Origin: CAZMXP01 sp964570285
GTDB taxonomy: Bacteria > Planctomycetota > PLA2
NCBI GenBank assembly: GCA_964570285.1
Contig: CAZMXP010000004.1
Coordinates: 62,001-126,000 of the forward strand
Direction of reading: 5' to 3'
Length of the DNA stretch: 64,000 nucleotides
Shown here: positions 31,920 through 40,571 of the stretch, piece by piece
Position numbering within the stretch: position 1 is the first letter of the stretch
Layout of the letters: each line of letters begins with the position of its first letter
Made by a program: the position numbers and the translations under genes
The notes under the pieces: generated by a model
Database searches by the model: none
Told to the model about the DNA's origin: nothing
Seen by the model: the letters and a program-made list of their open reading frames with translations, nothing else

Positions 31920-33167
31920 ATGACGGCGGATCCTCTGGTCGGGCGGGAGTTCGGTGGCTACCGGATCGAGGCGCTCCTGGGCGCGGGCGGGATGGGCTCG
32001 GTCTACCGGGCGACGCAGCTGAGCCTGAGCCGCCCGGTCGCGCTCAAGGTGCTTCCCGAGCCGGTCGGCGCCGACGCCCAGTTCGTGCACCGCTTCCACC
32101 GCGAGGCTGAGGTTCTCGCGTCGCTCTCGCACCCCAACGTCGTGCAGGTGATCGACCGCGGCGAGTGCGCGGGCCGCTACTTCATCGCGATGGAGTACGT
32201 GGACGGGGAGAATCTCCGCAAGATCATGCGGAGGGGGCCGATGGCCGCCCCGGAGGCGTGCCGGGTCGTGCGCGGGCTGCTCGACGCGCTCGACTACGCC
32301 CACCGTCGCGGCGTGATCCACCGCGACATCAAGCCCGAGAACGTGCTCGTCTCGTCCGACGGGGTCGTGAAGGTGGCCGACTTCGGGCTCTCCCGGGTCT
32401 TTGGCGGCGACGGGCCGGAGTCGCGCCTGACGAAGACGCAGATGCTGCTCGGCACCTTCGAATACATGGCGCCGGAGCAGCGCGAACGCGCGAAGGAGGC
32501 GGATGCCCGCAGCGACCTCTACGCGACCGCGGTGGTCTTCTACGAGATGCTCACCGGCGAGTTGCCGATCGGCCGCTTCGCGATGCCGAGCGAGCGCCTG
32601 CCGGGACTCGACGCGCGCCTCGACGCCATCCTCGACCGCGGCCTCGCGAAGGACCCCGAGGGCCGCTACGGTCGCGCCAGCGAGATGGGGCGCGCGATCG
32701 CGTCGCTCGGGGAGCTTTCGGCCCCCGAGCCCCCCCCGGAATGGCCCTCGTGGCGAGGGGCGGCGGCGGGGGTGAAGCGCCTGGTCGCCACGCTCCGTCC
32801 GCGCCCCGGACCGCGCCACCTCATGCGCCTCGACCTGCTGCTGACGCTGCTCGCGCTCCTGGGCATGCTGATGTCGGCCGTCGGCCTCGTGCTGCTGCTT
32901 GCCCACGAGGAGTTCGAGGTCGGCCTCTGCGACATCGACCGCGACGCGGCGGGCCTCGTCGTGCTGCTCTACGGCATGCTGCTCTGGCACAGCGCCGGGC
33001 GGGCGCGCCGCCGCTCCGCGGGCGCGCGGGGGATGCTGCTCGCGCTGACCGCGCTCGCGCTGCCGACGCTCGTCGCGATCCCCGTGACGGCGTGGACCTG
33101 GGTCGTGCTGCTCGACCGGCGCGTGCGCGCCCATTTCGAGGACGGCATCGCGAGCCCGGTTCGGTAG
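31920..33167 (+). CDS. Transmembrane Ser/Thr protein kinase (paralog 1)
   Basis: 415 residues. Kinase domain 14-265: glycine loop GAGGMGSVY at 21-29, K43, catalytic HRDIKPEN at 134-141, DFG at 154-156, and activation-segment string APEQRERAKEAD shared with the other two kinases here. The C-terminal 110 residues contain about three to four hydrophobic segments, so the kinase domain is cytoplasmic and there is no large external sensor. Adjacent to the FHA-sigma54 activator, its probable phospho-target. ATG at 31920; a GTG two codons upstream is possible. Confidence 0.93.
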   Translation: MTADPLVGREFGGYRIEALLGAGGMGSVYRATQLSLSRPVALKVLPEPVGADAQFVHRFHREAEVLASLSHPNVVQVIDRGECAGRYFIAMEYVDGENLRKIMRRGPMAAPEACRVVRGLLDALDYAHRRGVIHRDIKPENVLVSSDGVVKVADFGLSRVFGGDGPESRLTKTQMLLGTFEYMAPEQRERAKEADARSDLYATAVVFYEMLTGELPIGRFAMPSERLPGLDARLDAILDRGLAKDPEGRYGRASEMGRAIASLGELSAPEPPPEWPSWRGAAAGVKRLVATLRPRPGPRHLMRLDLLLTLLALLGMLMSAVGLVLLLAHEEFEVGLCDIDRDAAGLVVLLYGMLLWHSAGRARRRSAGARGMLLALTALALPTLVAIPVTAWTWVVLLDRRVRAHFEDGIASPVR

Positions 33168-33190
33168 TTGCGCCCCGGCCGGATCCCTGC

Positions 33191-33231
33191 GGAGTCCCCG
33201 CGCAGCGCGCGCACCGCGCCGCGGGGACTCC
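33191..33231 (+). terminator. 12-bp hairpin after kinase paralog 1
   Basis: Arms 33191-33202 and 33220-33231, G+C-rich, 17-nt loop, followed by a short T-containing stretch. Confidence 0.4.
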
Positions 33232-33363
33232 TTCGTGCCTTCGCGCCTCCGTGGTTTTCGTTCACCCCGCTCGAATTCAGTGACTCGTCGGGATTCGCGC
33301 CAGCGGCGAGGAGTCTGCGGGCATGGAGTACAAGCGATCAGGGACGAGGGTATCGGATTTGAT

Positions 33364-33467
33364 AAGGAACCCAGGAAGGGAGGAGCCCATGAGGGCAAGG
33401 GGGAGCGTCCCGGGACCCGGATGGATCGAAGCGCCGCTTCCTCGGTTCCTAGCTTCCTGGGTTCCTT
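33364..33467. repeat. 15-bp perfect inverted repeat with TTCC octamer periodicity
   Basis: AAGGAACCCAGGAAG at 33364-33378 pairs with 33453-33467. The right side carries TTCC at 33438, 33446, 33454 and 33462, so several alternative pairings are possible. Confidence 0.6.
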
Positions 33468-33712
33468 CTTCCAGGCTCAAGACGAAGGCTGTGGTCCTGC
33501 GCATCCTCAAAGGCGCGAGCGGCAACATCCCCGCGCGTCTGCGAGCGCAAGCTACTTTCACCCGGCTCGAAAGATCGTTGCGTGGCTGGCGGTCGACGGT
33601 CGCGTGGACTATCGCCGCAACCATGCATTCCCAATAGGGTTACGGCGGATGGACACCTCTGGCCCCCCCCTTGCGTAGCTGTCTGGCACACCTACTCAAA
33701 GGAGGAACGACC

Positions 33713-34555
33713 ATGAAAAAGCTGATCCTGATCGGGATCGGACTCGCTTTCGCCGGGGGCTTCATCGGGTTCGATGCGGTCCGGGCCTTCGTGCACAAGA
33801 CCCGGCAGGACGTCCGGTCCAAGCTGATGAGCCCCGAGATGGAGCTCAAGGCGCAGATCTCCGGCGCGCACGAGCTCGCGGAGAAGTGCGCCGAGTCCGT
33901 CATCAACGGCAAGGTCTCCCTCGCCCGCCTCGACTCGATGATCGAGGAGCGGGCGCGCGACCTCGACCGGCGCCAGAAGTCCCTCGAGCGCGACCGCGTC
34001 GTGCTGGAGACGCGGCAGGCGTTGCTGCGCGAGGGACGCGCCGTCTACCTGATCAACCGCGAGGAGGTCTCGCCGCGCACGCTCAACCGCGACGCGGTGC
34101 TGCGCGCGAAGTCCTTCTCGACCGACCGGGAGATCTACCACCACCTCGAGGCGACCCTCGAGGAGCTGCGCGCGCAGCGCGTCAGCACCGCGGCGGAGAT
34201 CGAGGCGGCGGTCGTGGAGCAGGCGCGCCTCGACGAGGAGATCCTCTCCCTGAAGGCGCAGCTCGAAAGCCTCACCGCGCGCCGCGCCGTCGCGCAGACC
34301 CGCGAGGAGTCGCAGTACGTCTTCGACCGCTCGACCTTCGACCAGGCGCGCGACAAGGTCGCCGAGATCCGCGCGACGATCGCCGAGCAGAACAAGCGCC
34401 TCGACTTCTACGGGCGCCGCTCGGTCGGCGGCCGCGGGCTGATCCCCGCGGACGTCGACGTCCCGGAGGAGAGCGGCATCGACGCGATCACCTCGGTGCT
34501 CGCGCAGGGCGCGGCGCCGGTGGAGCCGATGCCCTTGGCCGCGGTCCAGCGTTGA
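33713..34555 (+). CDS. Membrane-anchored PspA-like coiled-coil protein
   Basis: 280 residues. N-terminal membrane segment (LILIGIGLAFAGGFIGF) followed by AFVHKTRQDVRSKLMS and two long coiled coils (about 45-110 and 140-225), broken by a short GRAVYLINREEVS element. I recognise this layout from PspA/IM30-related proteins of planctomycetes; unlike E. coli PspA it has a true membrane anchor. Probable role: envelope maintenance or stress. Start chosen by a perfect AAAGGAGG SD 7 nt upstream of ATG, one of the strongest SD sites in the window, which contrasts with the many leaderless genes. Lies between kinase genes. Confidence 0.75.
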   Translation: MKKLILIGIGLAFAGGFIGFDAVRAFVHKTRQDVRSKLMSPEMELKAQISGAHELAEKCAESVINGKVSLARLDSMIEERARDLDRRQKSLERDRVVLETRQALLREGRAVYLINREEVSPRTLNRDAVLRAKSFSTDREIYHHLEATLEELRAQRVSTAAEIEAAVVEQARLDEEILSLKAQLESLTARRAVAQTREESQYVFDRSTFDQARDKVAEIRATIAEQNKRLDFYGRRSVGGRGLIPADVDVPEESGIDAITSVLAQGAAPVEPMPLAAVQR

Positions 34556-34561
34556 GGGTAG

Positions 34562-34591
34562 GGGGGCGCGGGGGGAGTCCCCCGCGCCCCC
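34562..34591 (+). terminator. Perfect 13-bp G/C hairpin after the PspA-like gene
   Basis: GGGGGCGCGGGGG (34562-34574) pairs with its complement at 34579-34591 across a 4-nt loop. It lies in the 60-bp gap before the TPR gene. Two copies of the recurrent 13-mer motif form the two arms. Confidence 0.55.
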
Positions 34592-34615
34592 GGTTCAAGG
34601 CAGGAGTGGTGGAAC

Positions 34616-35293
34616 ATGCGAGCACTTACGTGGGTCTTCGTCAGCGGGTTGATCGCGCTGTGGGGCTGGTTCGCCCTCGAGGTGGCACCGGGGGACGGCC
34701 GGCGGCCCGTGGCCCTCGCGGTCGACGGCGACACCGCGGCCGAACTCAACAACCAGGGCGTCGCGCTCGACCGCCAGGGGCGCCCGGCCGACGCGCTCGC
34801 CTACTTCGAGAGGGCGCGCGACTTCCGCCCGCTCGAGCCGGTCTTCGCGGCCAACGCCGAGCGGCAGCGGCAGCGCGTCGAGATGCGGGGGTGGATCCGC
34901 TTCCTCGTGCCCGCCTCGGCCGTCGCGCTCGTGCTGCTCGTGCTGCGCGGCCTGCGCGGGCTGGCCGACCGGGCGCGGCTGCGCGGTCTCCACACGCGCG
35001 GCGAGAGTTTCGTGCGCATCCTGCCCGGCGACGAGCGCGTCGAGTTGCCGCTGCGGTTCAACGCGCCCGTCGAGGGGCTGCTGTCGCGCCACCCGCTGAC
35101 GGTCGTCTGGTCGTGCGCGGGCCAGGGCAAGCACATGAAGAGCAGGCCGCCGGTGAAGGCGCGCGGCGACCACGCGACGATCCGGCTCGACGGCGAGCGG
35201 ATGAAGCGCCTGCAGCGCCACCCCGGGGACTGGCGCGCCTTTCTCTACATGGGCAAAACCGCGGTCGGGGAAGCCGCGGCGAGGGTAGGCTGA
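34616..35293 (+). CDS. TPR-containing two-pass membrane protein
   Basis: 225 residues. Membrane segment at about 5-22, one tetratricopeptide-like repeat at 40-80 (AELNNQGVALDRQGRPADALAYFERARDF in shape), a second membrane segment near 94-112, then a cytoplasmic beta-rich domain of about 110 residues that I do not recognise. The TPR would be outside and the C-terminal domain inside. Stop and next start share an A (TGATG), so it is co-translated with kinase paralog 2 and may be its sensor or partner. Confidence 0.7.
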   Translation: MRALTWVFVSGLIALWGWFALEVAPGDGRRPVALAVDGDTAAELNNQGVALDRQGRPADALAYFERARDFRPLEPVFAANAERQRQRVEMRGWIRFLVPASAVALVLLVLRGLRGLADRARLRGLHTRGESFVRILPGDERVELPLRFNAPVEGLLSRHPLTVVWSCAGQGKHMKSRPPVKARGDHATIRLDGERMKRLQRHPGDWRAFLYMGKTAVGEAAARVG

Positions 35294-37170
35294 TGAGCGT
35301 GCAGGAGAAGACCCGCGTGGAAGCGACCGGACCCGCCGACCCGCTGATCGGGCGGGAGGTCGGCGGCTTCCGCATCGAGAGCGTCCTCGGGCGCGGCGGC
35401 ATGGGTGTCGTCTACCGGGCGATGCAGCATTCCCTCGGCCGCGCGGTCGCGATCAAGGTGCTGCCGGCGAAGTTCGGCGACAACCCGCAGTTCGTCGAGA
35501 GGTTCCGCCGCGAGGTGGACGTGCTCTCGCGGCTGAGCCATCCCAACATCGTCACGGTGTTCGAGCGCGGCGACGTGGACGGCGCGCCCTACGTCGCGAT
35601 GGAGTACGTCGAGGGGACGACGCTCCGCGAGGTGATGCGGAACGGCCCGCTGCCGCGCAGCGAGGCGCTGCTGCTCGTGCGCGCGATCCTCTCGGCGCTC
35701 GAGCACGCCCACGGCAAGGGGATCATCCACCGGGACATCAAGCCGGAGAACGTGCTCGTCGCGCCCGGCGGCATCGTCAAGGTGGCCGACTTCGGCCTCG
35801 GGCGGCTGATGGGCCCGGCCGACACGACGCGGCTCACGCACACCCACCTGATGCTCGGGACCTTCGAGTACATGGCGCCCGAGCAGCGCGAGCGCGCGAA
35901 GGAGGCCGACGAGCGCGCCGACCTCTACGCGACCGGCGTCATGCTCTACGAGATGATCGCGGGCGAGCTTCCGATCGGCGTCTTCGCGCCGCTCTCGGAG
36001 AAGCGGCCGCAGGAGTGCGACCGCCGGATCGACCAGGTCGTGCGCCGGAGCCTCGAGAAGGATCCGGAGCAGCGCTACCAGCGCGCGTCGCAGATGGGCG
36101 AGGACGTCTCGCGGCTGCTCACGCAGGCGCCGATCGACATGCCTCCCCCGGCGGGCGCGCGGCCCCCGCAGCCCCCGCCGGCGGGCACTCTCGCCCGGGC
36201 CGGCGCGTGGGTGACCGCGCTGCTGCGCTCCTGGCCCGTCGCGCGCATCACCGGCAAGATCGGCCGGCGCTTCGCGCGCGATCTCACCGAGGAGCGCGAG
36301 GTGCAGCTCTGGCTTCGCCGCGCGGTGCCTGGGCTCTGGGAGACCTTCCCTTCGGGCGTCGAGTTCGAGAAGGACTCGGGCCGCATCGTGATGAAGCTCG
36401 ACGCGACCATCTTCCCGCAGCCCGGCGTGCCGCAGCGCCTCGCGTCCGCCTTCGCCCGCGTGCTCGAGGCGCGCGCGCCGGGCCAGCTCCGCTCGATCGC
36501 CTCGGCCGACGCCGAGTGGGAGGCCACCCAGCCGGTCGCGCCGGTGCCGCTGCCGTCCACGCCGGCCCCGAGGGCGGGCGGTCCCTGCCGCCGGGGCGCC
36601 TACGCGCGCTACGGCTGGCTCGCCCTCGCGACGCCGCTCGCGGCCTTCTGGTGGGCCGCGTCGCACTCGTTCCGGCTCACCGGAACCGAGTGGGCGATCT
36701 GGTCCTGCGCGACCGCCGCCAGCATGATCCTGCTGCCGCTGCTGCTCGGCGCCTTCGGCCGCTGGGGGTGGGCGCTGCTCGCGATCGCGGCGCCGGCCTT
36801 CTTCTTCCTGACGAAGGTCGAGGATCACCGCATCCAGGTGGTCGCCTTCTCCGCGCGACTTCCCGACAACCTGCTGATCAAGCTGATGAGCGAGCCGGAG
36901 GTGGACGCCTACATCCGGTCCCACGCGCCGGTCTGGCCCACGTGGCCGGACGGCATGACCGTGCAGCAGGACTCCTGGACCCTCGGGGTCACGATCCCGG
37001 CGGCGCACGCTGCCGAGGACCGCGCCCACGAGATCGCGGCCGTGCTCTCCCGCGTGATCCAGGTGCGGGCGCCGATCCCTGTCACGCGGAGGGTGTTCGG
37101 CGACGCGACGCTCGAGCGGCGCCTTGCGTCCAATCCCGTGCCCGGCGGCGCGGCGGCGGTGGAACGATGA
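35293..37170 (+). CDS. Transmembrane Ser/Thr protein kinase (paralog 2) with duplicated domain
   Basis: 625 residues. Kinase domain 26-275: GRGGMGVVY at 33-41, K55, HRDIKPEN at 146-153, DFG at 167-169, and APEQRERAKEAD. After a Pro-rich linker (280-300) comes a domain of about 70 residues (333-401), then membrane segments at about 440-460, 468-487 and 490-506, and a second copy of the same domain (534-600). Both copies share EVxxWLR/EVxxYIR, PxxWxTFPSG/PxxWPTWPDG and a helix ending AxVLxxxAP/VLSRVIQVRAP. One copy is cytoplasmic; the side of the other depends on the number of spans. This suggests a sensor made by internal duplication. ATG overlaps the preceding stop. Confidence 0.92.
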   Translation: MSVQEKTRVEATGPADPLIGREVGGFRIESVLGRGGMGVVYRAMQHSLGRAVAIKVLPAKFGDNPQFVERFRREVDVLSRLSHPNIVTVFERGDVDGAPYVAMEYVEGTTLREVMRNGPLPRSEALLLVRAILSALEHAHGKGIIHRDIKPENVLVAPGGIVKVADFGLGRLMGPADTTRLTHTHLMLGTFEYMAPEQRERAKEADERADLYATGVMLYEMIAGELPIGVFAPLSEKRPQECDRRIDQVVRRSLEKDPEQRYQRASQMGEDVSRLLTQAPIDMPPPAGARPPQPPPAGTLARAGAWVTALLRSWPVARITGKIGRRFARDLTEEREVQLWLRRAVPGLWETFPSGVEFEKDSGRIVMKLDATIFPQPGVPQRLASAFARVLEARAPGQLRSIASADAEWEATQPVAPVPLPSTPAPRAGGPCRRGAYARYGWLALATPLAAFWWAASHSFRLTGTEWAIWSCATAASMILLPLLLGAFGRWGWALLAIAAPAFFFLTKVEDHRIQVVAFSARLPDNLLIKLMSEPEVDAYIRSHAPVWPTWPDGMTVQQDSWTLGVTIPAAHAAEDRAHEIAAVLSRVIQVRAPIPVTRRVFGDATLERRLASNPVPGGAAAVER

Positions 37171-37204
37171 ATAGGGGGCACGGGGGCAGGGGTAGGAGTC
37201 CAAG

Positions 37205-38629
37205 GTGGATCTGAGCGCGAGGACCCGGGTCAGCGAGAGCGTTCCCGACCCCTTCATCGGGCGGACGATCGAGGGCCACCGCGTCGAGGAGGTCATCGGC
37301 CGCGGCGGCATGGGGACGGTCTATCGCACGACGCAGGTCTCCCTCGGCCGGCGCGCCGCGCTGAAGGTCCTGCCGGCGGATCTCGCGCAGGACCGGCACT
37401 TCGTCCAGCGGTTCCACCGCGAGGCGGAGGTGCTCTCGAGGCTGAGCCACCCCAACATCGTCACGGTCTTCGATCGCGGCGACGTGGACGGGCGCCCGTT
37501 CCTGCTGATGGAGTACGTCGAGGGGCCGAGCCTGCGCGAGCTGCTGCGCCGCGGGCCGCTCCGCCCCGACGTCGCGCTGCGCCACGTCAGCGCGGTGCTC
37601 TCCGCGCTGCAGCACGCGCACGGCAAGGGCGTGATCCACCGCGACATCAAGCCCGAGAACGTGCTGCTCGCCGAGGGCGAGATCGTCAAGGTGGCCGACT
37701 TCGGCCTCTCGCGCCTGCTCGGCCCCGCCGAGACCACGCGGCTCACGCGCACGCACTTCGCGATGGGGACCTACGAGTACATGTCGCCCGAGCAGCGCGA
37801 GCACGCGAAGGAGGCCGACGAGCGGAGCGACCTCTACGCGACGGGCGTCATCCTCTACGAGATGCTGACGGGCGAACTGCCGATCGGCCGGTTCGACCTG
37901 CCGTCGCGCCACCGCCCGAGCGAGTGCGACCGCCGCGTCGACGCGATCATCGAGAAGAGCCTCGAGAAGGACCCCGAGCGGCGCTACCAGCGCGCCTCCG
38001 AGATGGCGGATGCCGTCTCGGGCCTGCTCGAGGGCCCGGCCGGGGCCCCCCAGCCCCTGCCGCTCCCCGCGCGGGCGGCCGCCCGCATCGAGAACCACAT
38101 CGACAACGTCGCGACGATCGACTACGTGCTCGGCACGCTCAGCCACCTGGTCGGATTCGCCGTGCTCTTCGGCGCGATCCGGATGCGAGTCGCGTTCGGA
38201 CTGCCCTTCTTCGCCTTCTTCCTGACGGGCTGGTACCTGCGCAGCACCGCCGAGGAACTGCGCGCGTACAAGCCCGGCGCGCGGACGGGGCAGGCGGTCA
38301 TCGCCCTCGTCGCCGCCGCCACCGTCGTGCTGCTCCCGTTCACGCTCTACTCCTTCTGGGTCCTCTTCGGCCACCGCGGCCGCACCTACTACGAGGCGCG
38401 CGGGCGCGGCCTCGACAGCCGCGAGGCCACCCGGTTCACGCAGCATCTCTTCGGCGAGGCCCGCCGGGCCCCCCGGCCGTCCCCCTCCCCGCGCCCCTCC
38501 GACATCGATCTCCAGTCCGTCGTCGTCTCCTCGCCCGCTCCCCGCCCGCGCGGCGGGCGGCGCGCGACGCTGCTGCTGCTGCTGCTGGTCGCCGGGCTGG
38601 CGGCGCTGATCTTCTACCTGCGCCACTGA
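37205..38629 (+). CDS. Transmembrane Ser/Thr protein kinase (paralog 3)
   Basis: 474 residues. Kinase domain 24-280: GRGGMGTVY at 32-40, K54, HRDIKPEN at 145-152, DFG at 165-167, and SPEQREHAKEAD in the activation segment. The C-terminal part has about two spans near 315-375 and a final hydrophobic helix at 450-472 before the end, with a basic Pro-rich stretch between. GTG start with AGGAG spaced 7 nt before it, 34 nt after paralog 2. High similarity to paralogs 1 and 2 indicates local duplication. Confidence 0.92.
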   Translation: MDLSARTRVSESVPDPFIGRTIEGHRVEEVIGRGGMGTVYRTTQVSLGRRAALKVLPADLAQDRHFVQRFHREAEVLSRLSHPNIVTVFDRGDVDGRPFLLMEYVEGPSLRELLRRGPLRPDVALRHVSAVLSALQHAHGKGVIHRDIKPENVLLAEGEIVKVADFGLSRLLGPAETTRLTRTHFAMGTYEYMSPEQREHAKEADERSDLYATGVILYEMLTGELPIGRFDLPSRHRPSECDRRVDAIIEKSLEKDPERRYQRASEMADAVSGLLEGPAGAPQPLPLPARAAARIENHIDNVATIDYVLGTLSHLVGFAVLFGAIRMRVAFGLPFFAFFLTGWYLRSTAEELRAYKPGARTGQAVIALVAAATVVLLPFTLYSFWVLFGHRGRTYYEARGRGLDSREATRFTQHLFGEARRAPRPSPSPRPSDIDLQSVVVSSPAPRPRGGRRATLLLLLLVAGLAALIFYLRH

Positions 38630-38643
38630 ACGGCGCCCGCCGG

Positions 38644-38649
38644 TAGAAT
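38644..38649 (+). promoter_or_regulatory. -10 box TAGAAT of the asparaginase gene
   Basis: TAGAAT, 9 nt before the GTG at 38659. Confidence 0.5.
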
Positions 38650-38658
38650 GCCGCGCCC

Positions 38659-39645
38659 GTGCCCCACGAGATCCTCGTCGAGTACACGCGCGGCGACCGC
38701 AGCGAGTCGCAGCACCACGGCGCCTACTGCGTCGTCGAGAAGGGCGTCGTCGTGCGCTCCCGGGGCGACCTCGACGTGCCCGTCTTCTACCGCAGCGCCT
38801 GCAAGCCGTTGCAGGCGATCGCGGTGGTCGAGTCGGGCGCCGCCGACCGCTTCGGCTTCACCGCCGAGGAGCTCGCGATGGTGGTCGGCAGCCACGACGG
38901 ATCGCCGCTCCACGCCGGGAACGCGGCGTCGATGATCCGCAAGGCGGGCGCCGTGCCGGAGATGCTGCGCTGCGGCGGCCACGTGCCGCTGAGCCGCGAG
39001 GTCTACGAGCAGTACGTGCGCGAGGGGAGATTCTGGGCGCGGCTCGAGGACAACTGCTCGGGCAAGCACGCGGGCATGATCGCCGCGACGTGCGCGTACG
39101 GGGAGGATCCGGCCCGCTATGCCGAGGGCGACGCGCGCGTGCAGCGCGAGAACCTCGCCAACATCGCGCTCTTCACCGGCGTGCCCGAGGAGCGGATCGG
39201 GCGGGGCATCGACGGGTGCGCCGCGCCGAACTTCGCGGTGCCGGTCGCGGCGATGGCCCTCGCGATGGCGCGCTTCACGTCGCCGGAGGGGCTGCCCGAC
39301 GCGAAGGCCGCGATCGCGCGGCGCATCGCCGCGTCGGTGCTCGCCCACCCGGAGATGATCGCCGGGCCGCGCCGGTTCGACACGCGGCTCATCCGCGCGT
39401 CGGGGGGCACGCTGCTCTCGAAGGAGGGCGCGGAAGGCGTGCAGGTGGTGGGCCTGATCGGACGCCAGACCGGCCTCGCGGTGAAGATCGCCGACGGCGG
39501 CAAGCGGGCGGCCGAGTTCGTCATCGCGACGCTGCTCGTCGAACTGGGAGCGGTCTCGGCGCAGGAGATCGGCTACGAGGAGCGCTTCCAGACCGTGCGC
39601 AACCGCGAGGGCGCGGTCGTCGGCGAGGCGGTCGTGCGGCTGTGA
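38659..39645 (+). CDS. L-asparaginase II family protein
   Basis: 328 residues, matching the thermolabile asparaginase family first described in Rhizobium. Conserved strings: VEYTRGDRSESQHHGAYCV, RSACKPLQAIAV, VVGSHDGSP, NCSGKHAGMIAA and GIDGCAAPNFAVP. It hydrolyses asparagine to aspartate and ammonia in the cytoplasm; the fold is unrelated to E. coli AnsA/AnsB. GTG start set by the -10 box. The stop overlaps the next GTG by 4 nt. Confidence 0.9.
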   Translation: MPHEILVEYTRGDRSESQHHGAYCVVEKGVVVRSRGDLDVPVFYRSACKPLQAIAVVESGAADRFGFTAEELAMVVGSHDGSPLHAGNAASMIRKAGAVPEMLRCGGHVPLSREVYEQYVREGRFWARLEDNCSGKHAGMIAATCAYGEDPARYAEGDARVQRENLANIALFTGVPEERIGRGIDGCAAPNFAVPVAAMALAMARFTSPEGLPDAKAAIARRIAASVLAHPEMIAGPRRFDTRLIRASGGTLLSKEGAEGVQVVGLIGRQTGLAVKIADGGKRAAEFVIATLLVELGAVSAQEIGYEERFQTVRNREGAVVGEAVVRL

Positions 39646-40562
39646 GGAGGGTCACCGACATCCCGCGCATTCCGGCGCTGCCGCGCGACGCGCACAAGGG
39701 GGTCCGGGGGCGCGTGCTGCTCGTCGCCGGCTCCCTCCGCATGTCGGGCGCGGCGCGCCTCGCGGGCTGGGGGGCGCTGCGCGCCGGCGCCGGGCTGGTC
39801 ACGATCGCGGTCCCGGAGGTCGTGCACGCGATCGTCGCCGGTGACCTCGCCTGCGCGATGACGCTCCCGCTCCCCGCGAGGCACGGCGCGTTCGCCGCGG
39901 GCGGGGCGGCGCTCGCGCGGGAGTGCGCGGCCGGGGTGGACGCCGTGGCGGTGGGGCCCGGCCTCTCCCGGCACGCGGGATCCTTCCTCCGCCGCTTCCT
40001 GAAGGGCCTCGACAAGCCGCTCGTGCTCGACGCCGATGCGCTGAACCTCGTCGCCGCGGCACCGGAGATGCTCGACGGCGCGACCGGGCCGCGGGTCCTC
40101 ACGCCGCATCCGGGAGAGGCCTCGCGCCTGCTCGCCCGGGCCGTGGGGCCGTCGACCGAGGAGCGCGTCGACGCCGCCCGTCAGATCGCCGAGCGCTTCC
40201 GCGCGACGGTGATCCTGAAGGGGCCCGCCAGCGTCGTCTGCGACGGCGAGTCGCTCCACTTCAACCGCACCGGCAACCCCGGCATGGCGACCGGCGGCAC
40301 GGGCGACGTGCTCACCGGCATCCTCGTCGCGCGTCTCGCGGCCGGCCTCCCGCCCCTCGATGCGGCGGTGCAGGCGGCGCACCTGCACGGGCGCGCGGGA
40401 GACCTCGCCGCCGCGGCGGTCGGCGAACGCTCGATGGTGGCCACGGACCTCGTCGCGAGCCTCGCCGTCGCCCTCTCGGAACTCGCCGAGCCGGTGGTCG
40501 ACCACGCCGGCGCCGGGGAAAAAGCCTCCGGCGTGCGCCGCCGCGGAAGGCGTGGGCGATAA
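39642..40562 (+). CDS. nnrD: ADP-dependent NAD(P)H-hydrate dehydratase
   Basis: 306 residues. YjeF C-terminal (ribokinase-like) domain: HKGVRGRVLLVAGS, AGLVTIAVPE, AVGPGLSR, PLVLDADALN, LTPHPGEASRL and the catalytic GTGDVLTGI. It repairs hydrated NAD(P)H; the N-terminal epimerase partner is not fused and not seen in this window. GTG start in a GTGA overlap with the asparaginase stop. Its own TAA stop is embedded in the GATAAT -10 box of the next gene. Confidence 0.93.
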   Translation: MRRVTDIPRIPALPRDAHKGVRGRVLLVAGSLRMSGAARLAGWGALRAGAGLVTIAVPEVVHAIVAGDLACAMTLPLPARHGAFAAGGAALARECAAGVDAVAVGPGLSRHAGSFLRRFLKGLDKPLVLDADALNLVAAAPEMLDGATGPRVLTPHPGEASRLLARAVGPSTEERVDAARQIAERFRATVILKGPASVVCDGESLHFNRTGNPGMATGGTGDVLTGILVARLAAGLPPLDAAVQAAHLHGRAGDLAAAAVGERSMVATDLVASLAVALSELAEPVVDHAGAGEKASGVRRRGRRGR

Positions 40563-40563
40563 T
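40558..40563 (+). promoter_or_regulatory. -10 box GATAAT of the large HEAT-repeat gene
   Basis: GATAAT contains the nnrD stop codon (TAA 40560-40562) and is 8 nt before the GTG at 40572. Confidence 0.55.
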
Positions 40564-40571
40564 CGTCGTCC

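Larger units (their letters stand above)
33168..33712. other. 545-bp intergenic region of lower G+C
   Basis: Between kinase paralog 1 and the PspA-like gene. It holds the hairpin at 33191-33231, a 15-bp perfect inverted repeat (33364-33378 with 33453-33467), and four TTCC units at 8-bp spacing (33438-33469). Open frames exist on both strands, one with a good SD before ATG at 33389, but none reads like a protein. It may be a long leader or a structured RNA for the downstream gene. Confidence 0.5.

Noticed and set aside
33389..33637. 83-codon plus-strand frame with GGGAGGAG before ATG
   Set aside because: The SD is good, but the translated sequence lacks the base-composition signature of coding DNA here and overlaps the inverted repeat; treated as part of the leader region.
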